DNA of 64,000 nt from an uncultured Mailhella sp. Its GTDB lineage: Bacteria > Desulfobacterota > Desulfovibrionia > Desulfovibrionales > Desulfovibrionaceae. The DNA is taken from the NCBI GenBank assembly GCA_910578585.1, contig CAJTRG010000003.1:1-64000 (forward strand), written 5' to 3'. The notes under the pieces are model-generated. The model saw only the letters and a list, made by a program, of their open reading frames with translations. It ran no database searches and was not told where the DNA came from. Below, piece by piece: positions 62,997 to 64,000 of the stretch (its first letter is position 1; every line of letters begins with the position of its first letter). Position numbers and translations under genes: made by a program.

Positions 62997-63893
62997 ATGG
63001 AACAAAAACACGGTATTCTTTTACTCAACAAACCTAAAGGCATGAGTTCTGCCTTTGCCATTGGACGCCTCAAAAAGCTTGGCCAAAAGAAAATTGGACA
63101 TGCCGGCACTTTAGATCCCATGGCGACAGGACTTCTTATTGTGCTTTTAGGGGAGGCGACCAAAATATCTGGCTATCTTCTGGAAAATGGCGAAAAAACC
63201 TATTCCGGAACTCTGGAACTTGGTAAAACAACAGATACTTGGGATACCGAAGGAACAATCGTATCTCAAAAAGATTATTCCTTTGTAACAGAAGAAACGC
63301 TTGAAAATGCTGTGAAAGACTGGCTTGGAACATCTATTCAGGAAGTTCCTCCCTATTCAGCAGCAAAACACAATGGACAGGCTCTTTATAAACTTGCGCG
63401 CGCAGGCAAAGAAGTCCCTGTCAAAACAAAAGAAATTCATATTTCGCATGCTGAGATTCAATGGGTGGATTTGCCAAGCATGCGATTTCGGGTAACGTGC
63501 AGTTCTGGCTCCTATATACGGTCCCTGGCCCACAGCTTGGGGATGCGACTGGGATGCGGAGCAATGCTCACAGAACTTACCCGTGAGTATAGTCACCCTT
63601 TTTCTCTTCAGGACGCGGTAACACTTGAAGAGTTGCAGGAAAATCCAGAAATACTGAATAACAGACTGATTTCACTGGAAAAAGGCTTGCCAAACTGGCG
63701 AGTAATTGAGTTAGCAGAGCGTGATGTCAAAGCTGTAAAAAATGGCAATCCCATTCAAACAGCAGAGAGTAATTTCACGGAAAATGAAAAAGTATTTCTG
63801 AGCTTTCAAGGAGACATACTGGCAATTGCCGAGGCAAAAATCCTTGAAAATAAAAATTCCTGGCAAATACTGAGGGGACTTGTAACCCTATAA
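62997..63893 (+). CDS. truB: tRNA pseudouridine-55 synthase
   Basis: A 298-residue TruB. GILLLNKPKGMSSAFAIGRL opens the protein, the catalytic Asp is in KIGHAGTLDPMATGLLIVLL near residue 42, and the YSAAKHNGQALYKLARAGKE loop lies near residue 115. A short C-terminal PUA-like tail is present. It makes pseudouridine in the T-loop of tRNAs. ATG 62997 fits the family start, although no good Shine-Dalgarno is seen; a GTG 13 codons upstream has none either. The 253-bp gap before it holds only AT-rich sequence and a weak stem at about 62906-62925. Confidence 0.93.
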   Translation: MEQKHGILLLNKPKGMSSAFAIGRLKKLGQKKIGHAGTLDPMATGLLIVLLGEATKISGYLLENGEKTYSGTLELGKTTDTWDTEGTIVSQKDYSFVTEETLENAVKDWLGTSIQEVPPYSAAKHNGQALYKLARAGKEVPVKTKEIHISHAEIQWVDLPSMRFRVTCSSGSYIRSLAHSLGMRLGCGAMLTELTREYSHPFSLQDAVTLEELQENPEILNNRLISLEKGLPNWRVIELAERDVKAVKNGNPIQTAESNFTENEKVFLSFQGDILAIAEAKILENKNSWQILRGLVTL

Positions 63894-63925
63894 CTCCATG
63901 TTTTCATGGACAGGAGGATAGTGCT

Positions 63926-64000
63926 GTGGCTATGGATGCAGCTCAAAAACAAGCAGTTATTGCTGCTCACGCAAAACATGAAGGCGACACTGGTTCCCCA
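63926..64000 (+). CDS. rpsO: 30S ribosomal protein S15 (start only)
   Basis: The first 25 codons of S15: AMDAAQKQAVIAAHAKHEGD and TGSP, running off the window edge. The start is taken as GTG 63926, 8 bases after GGAGG; an ATG two codons later is possible. It follows truB by 32 bases, the usual order truB-rpsO(-pnp). Confidence 0.9.
   Translation, partial: MAMDAAQKQAVIAAHAKHEGDTGSP

Overview
The window is a chromosomal segment of low G+C (roughly 40 percent, estimated by eye) from a Gram-negative anaerobe, most likely a host-associated member of the Desulfovibrionaceae (the Bilophila/Mailhella/Taurinivorans/Lawsonia side of the family). The evidence is gene content: a TRAP transporter with an adenylylsulfate-reductase-like flavoprotein and a sigma-54 activator, a two-subunit glycine decarboxylase, a fused CobA-HemD, LPS genes (lpxB, heptose kinase), Mfd followed by SurA-like chaperones and RodZ, and many flavodoxin-type redox proteins. 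The species cannot be named from the sequence alone. Two perfect parS sites beside parAB suggest an origin-proximal location.

Layout. 1-6.8 kb: a divergent locus with a sigma-54 activator on + and, on -, a TRAP binding protein, fused TRAP membrane protein, small 2x[4Fe-4S] ferredoxin and AprA-like flavoprotein; a good -24/-12 promoter lies in front of it. 6.8-9 kb: a DMT transporter gene broken by an internal 484-bp inversion, then a DUF616-type glycosyltransferase. 9-13.3 kb: gcvT-gcvH-gcvPA-gcvPB. 13.5-20.1 kb: mfd, two periplasmic SurA-type proteins, rodZ. 20.2-24.2 kb: an IS1595-family element, heptose-7-phosphate kinase, parB, parA, two parS. 24.6-31.5 kb: an accessory redox cluster (two secreted Cys-type alpha/beta hydrolases, a Tat-exported flavodoxin, two Cys-rich flavoproteins, TetR, radical SAM). 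31.5-33.1 kb: a palindromic MITE-like element that has cut into a transporter gene from one side and a glycosyltransferase from the other. 33.2-38.2 kb: a hydrolase, rpsF-rpsR-rplI, NUDIX, RibD-like reductase, MATE pump. 38.4-44.4 kb: tRNA-Leu, tig-clpP-clpX-lon. 44.5-46.3 kb: TetR, an aldo/keto reductase remnant cut by a second IS1595 copy, tRNA-Asn. 46.4-56.7 kb, all on -: uraA/upp, a degenerate PAP2 protein, LytM-type M23, lpxB, a Gate-domain membrane protein, rfbD, AMMECR1, purN, cobA-hemD. 56.9-64 kb, all on +: a lysozyme-like protein, MFS pump, aminotransferase, pgi, DUF503, truB, start of rpsO.

The accessory parts show decay and rearrangement (IS insertions, a frameshifted and truncated transporter, an inverted gene segment, an IS end remnant), while housekeeping operons are intact. 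The most unusual item is the 273-bp inverted-repeat element at 32.1-32.4 kb. Its loop holds two tandem ~70-bp units whose central hairpins differ in sequence but keep pairing through compensatory changes. It also supplies the last quarter of a glycosyltransferase reading frame. Partial relatives lie at the left edge of the window and at 22.25 kb.
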